From: Gammaproteobacteria bacterium | GTDB lineage: Bacteria > Pseudomonadota > Gammaproteobacteria > Xanthomonadales > Wenzhouxiangellaceae | Reading direction: 5' to 3' | Assembly (NCBI GenBank): GCA_003561495.1 | Contig: PWWM01000111.1 | Coordinates: 1 to 6,235, forward strand | Length of the DNA: 6,235 bases | In this document: one piece after another, positions 5,651 through 6,235 of the stretch | Layout of the letters: each line of letters opens with the position of its first letter | Numbering within the stretch: position 1 is the first letter of the stretch | The notes under the pieces: model-generated | What the model was told of the DNA's origin: nothing | Database searches by the model: none | The model's input: the letters and a program-made list of their open reading frames with translations, nothing else | Position numbers and translations under genes: made by a program

Positions 5651-6235
5651 ATGCTGATAGTTGCCCTGCTCCTGCTCGCCGCGATCATCTTCCTGCCCCA
5701 ATGGTGGGTCAAGAGGGTATTGGCCCGCTACCAGTCACCGGCCGATCGCTATCCGGGCACAGGCAGCCAGCTCGCTCGTCATCTGCTTGATCATCTTGGT
5801 CTGGAAAGCGTGGGCGTGGAGAAAACCGAGAAAGATGGCGATCACTACGACCCGGAGGCACGGGTGGTTCGCTTGAGTCCCCATAATCATGACCAGGCCT
5901 CGCTGACCGCAATCACGGTCGCCGCCCATGAGGTGGGTCACGCTATTCAGCACGCCGATGGTTACCGACCGCTGATCTGGCGCACCCGACTGGTCCGGTC
6001 CCTGCAGAAGTTCCAGCGTCTGGGCGTGATCCTGATCGCACTGATGCCGGTGGCCATCCTCGCCCTGCGCCTGCCGCGTGCCGGCATCATCCTGCTGGTG
6101 GTCGGCCTGGCCACCCTGGCCTCGGGCATCATCGTGCACCTGATGACACTGCCGACCGAGATCGATGCCAGTTTCCGCCGGGCCATGCCGATTCTCGAAA
6201 AAGGCGGCTACGTCAAGCCGGAAGACCGCGGCCAC
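5651..6235 (+). CDS. Membrane zinc metallopeptidase, YugP/COG2738 family (3' partial)
   Basis: The frame opens with MLIVALLLLAAIIFLPQWWV and stays open for 195 codons to the window edge; the family is usually about 225-230 aa, so perhaps 30 residues are missing. Residues 1-16 form an N-terminal membrane segment. DHYDPEARVVRLSPHNH (64-80) is the block typical of the family before the active site. AAHEVGHAIQHADGY (91-105) carries the zinc motif HEVGH (His93, Glu94, His97). Two membrane segments follow (about 124-140 and 143-165), then LPTEIDAS (167-174), where Glu170 is the likely third zinc ligand, as in the LPxEFDAS block of relatives. It is predicted to be an inner-membrane protease of unknown substrate. 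Its ATG abuts the 9-bp repeat array, no ribosome binding site is visible, and it is probably co-transcribed with rsmI. Confidence 0.9.
   Translation, partial: MLIVALLLLAAIIFLPQWWVKRVLARYQSPADRYPGTGSQLARHLLDHLGLESVGVEKTEKDGDHYDPEARVVRLSPHNHDQASLTAITVAAHEVGHAIQHADGYRPLIWRTRLVRSLQKFQRLGVILIALMPVAILALRLPRAGIILLVVGLATLASGIIVHLMTLPTEIDASFRRAMPILEKGGYVKPEDRGH

Noticed and set aside
5735..6235. 166-codon - strand open frame reaching the right edge
   Set aside because: His/Asp/Gln-rich shadow of the metallopeptidase, whose HEVGH and LPTEIDAS motifs are on the + strand.

Overview
The window reads as a chromosomal core region of a GC-rich Gram-negative bacterium, most likely a gammaproteobacterium. Three things point that way: a Kdo transferase (waaA) next to a late lipid A acyltransferase (lpxL family), an lpoA-like lipoprotein gene overlapping yraN, and rsmI divergent from lpoA, as in enterobacteria. 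LpoA-type activators of PBP1A are a gammaproteobacterial feature. The genus cannot be fixed from the sequence; a Chromatiales- or Xanthomonadales-like lineage is a guess.

Layout, left to right. Bases 2-106 are the tail of an unrecognised + strand gene. Bases 107-239 are a noncoding convergent gap with an imperfect hairpin and a short CTCTGTG/CTCCGTG-type motif. waaA (240-1490, -) and lpxL-like (1551-2441, +) are divergent from a 60-base spacer. lpxL converges on yraN across 35 bases that carry part of an 11-bp direct repeat. yraN (2477-2857, -) lies downstream of lpoA (2854-4698, -), with a 4-bp ATGA stop/start overlap. rsmI (4739-5611, +) diverges from lpoA across 40 bases. Seven degenerate 9-bp tandem repeats cover the rsmI 3' end and run right up to the ATG of a membrane zinc metallopeptidase of the YugP type (5651 to the window end, truncated).

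Functionally, waaA and lpxL act in succession in lipid A maturation: Kdo is added to lipid IVA, then Kdo-dependent secondary acylation follows. lpoA is predicted to activate peptidoglycan synthesis from the outer membrane. rsmI modifies 16S rRNA. yraN is a nuclease-fold protein of unknown role. The theme is cell envelope plus conserved housekeeping.

No mobile element, CRISPR array, tRNA or rRNA gene, or clear new defence or other system was seen. The most unusual signals are regulatory in scale: the 9-bp repeat array forming the whole leader of the metallopeptidase gene, and -10-like hexamers 5-7 nt before all four divergent start codons, without good ribosome binding sites, which suggests leaderless or nearly leaderless transcripts.
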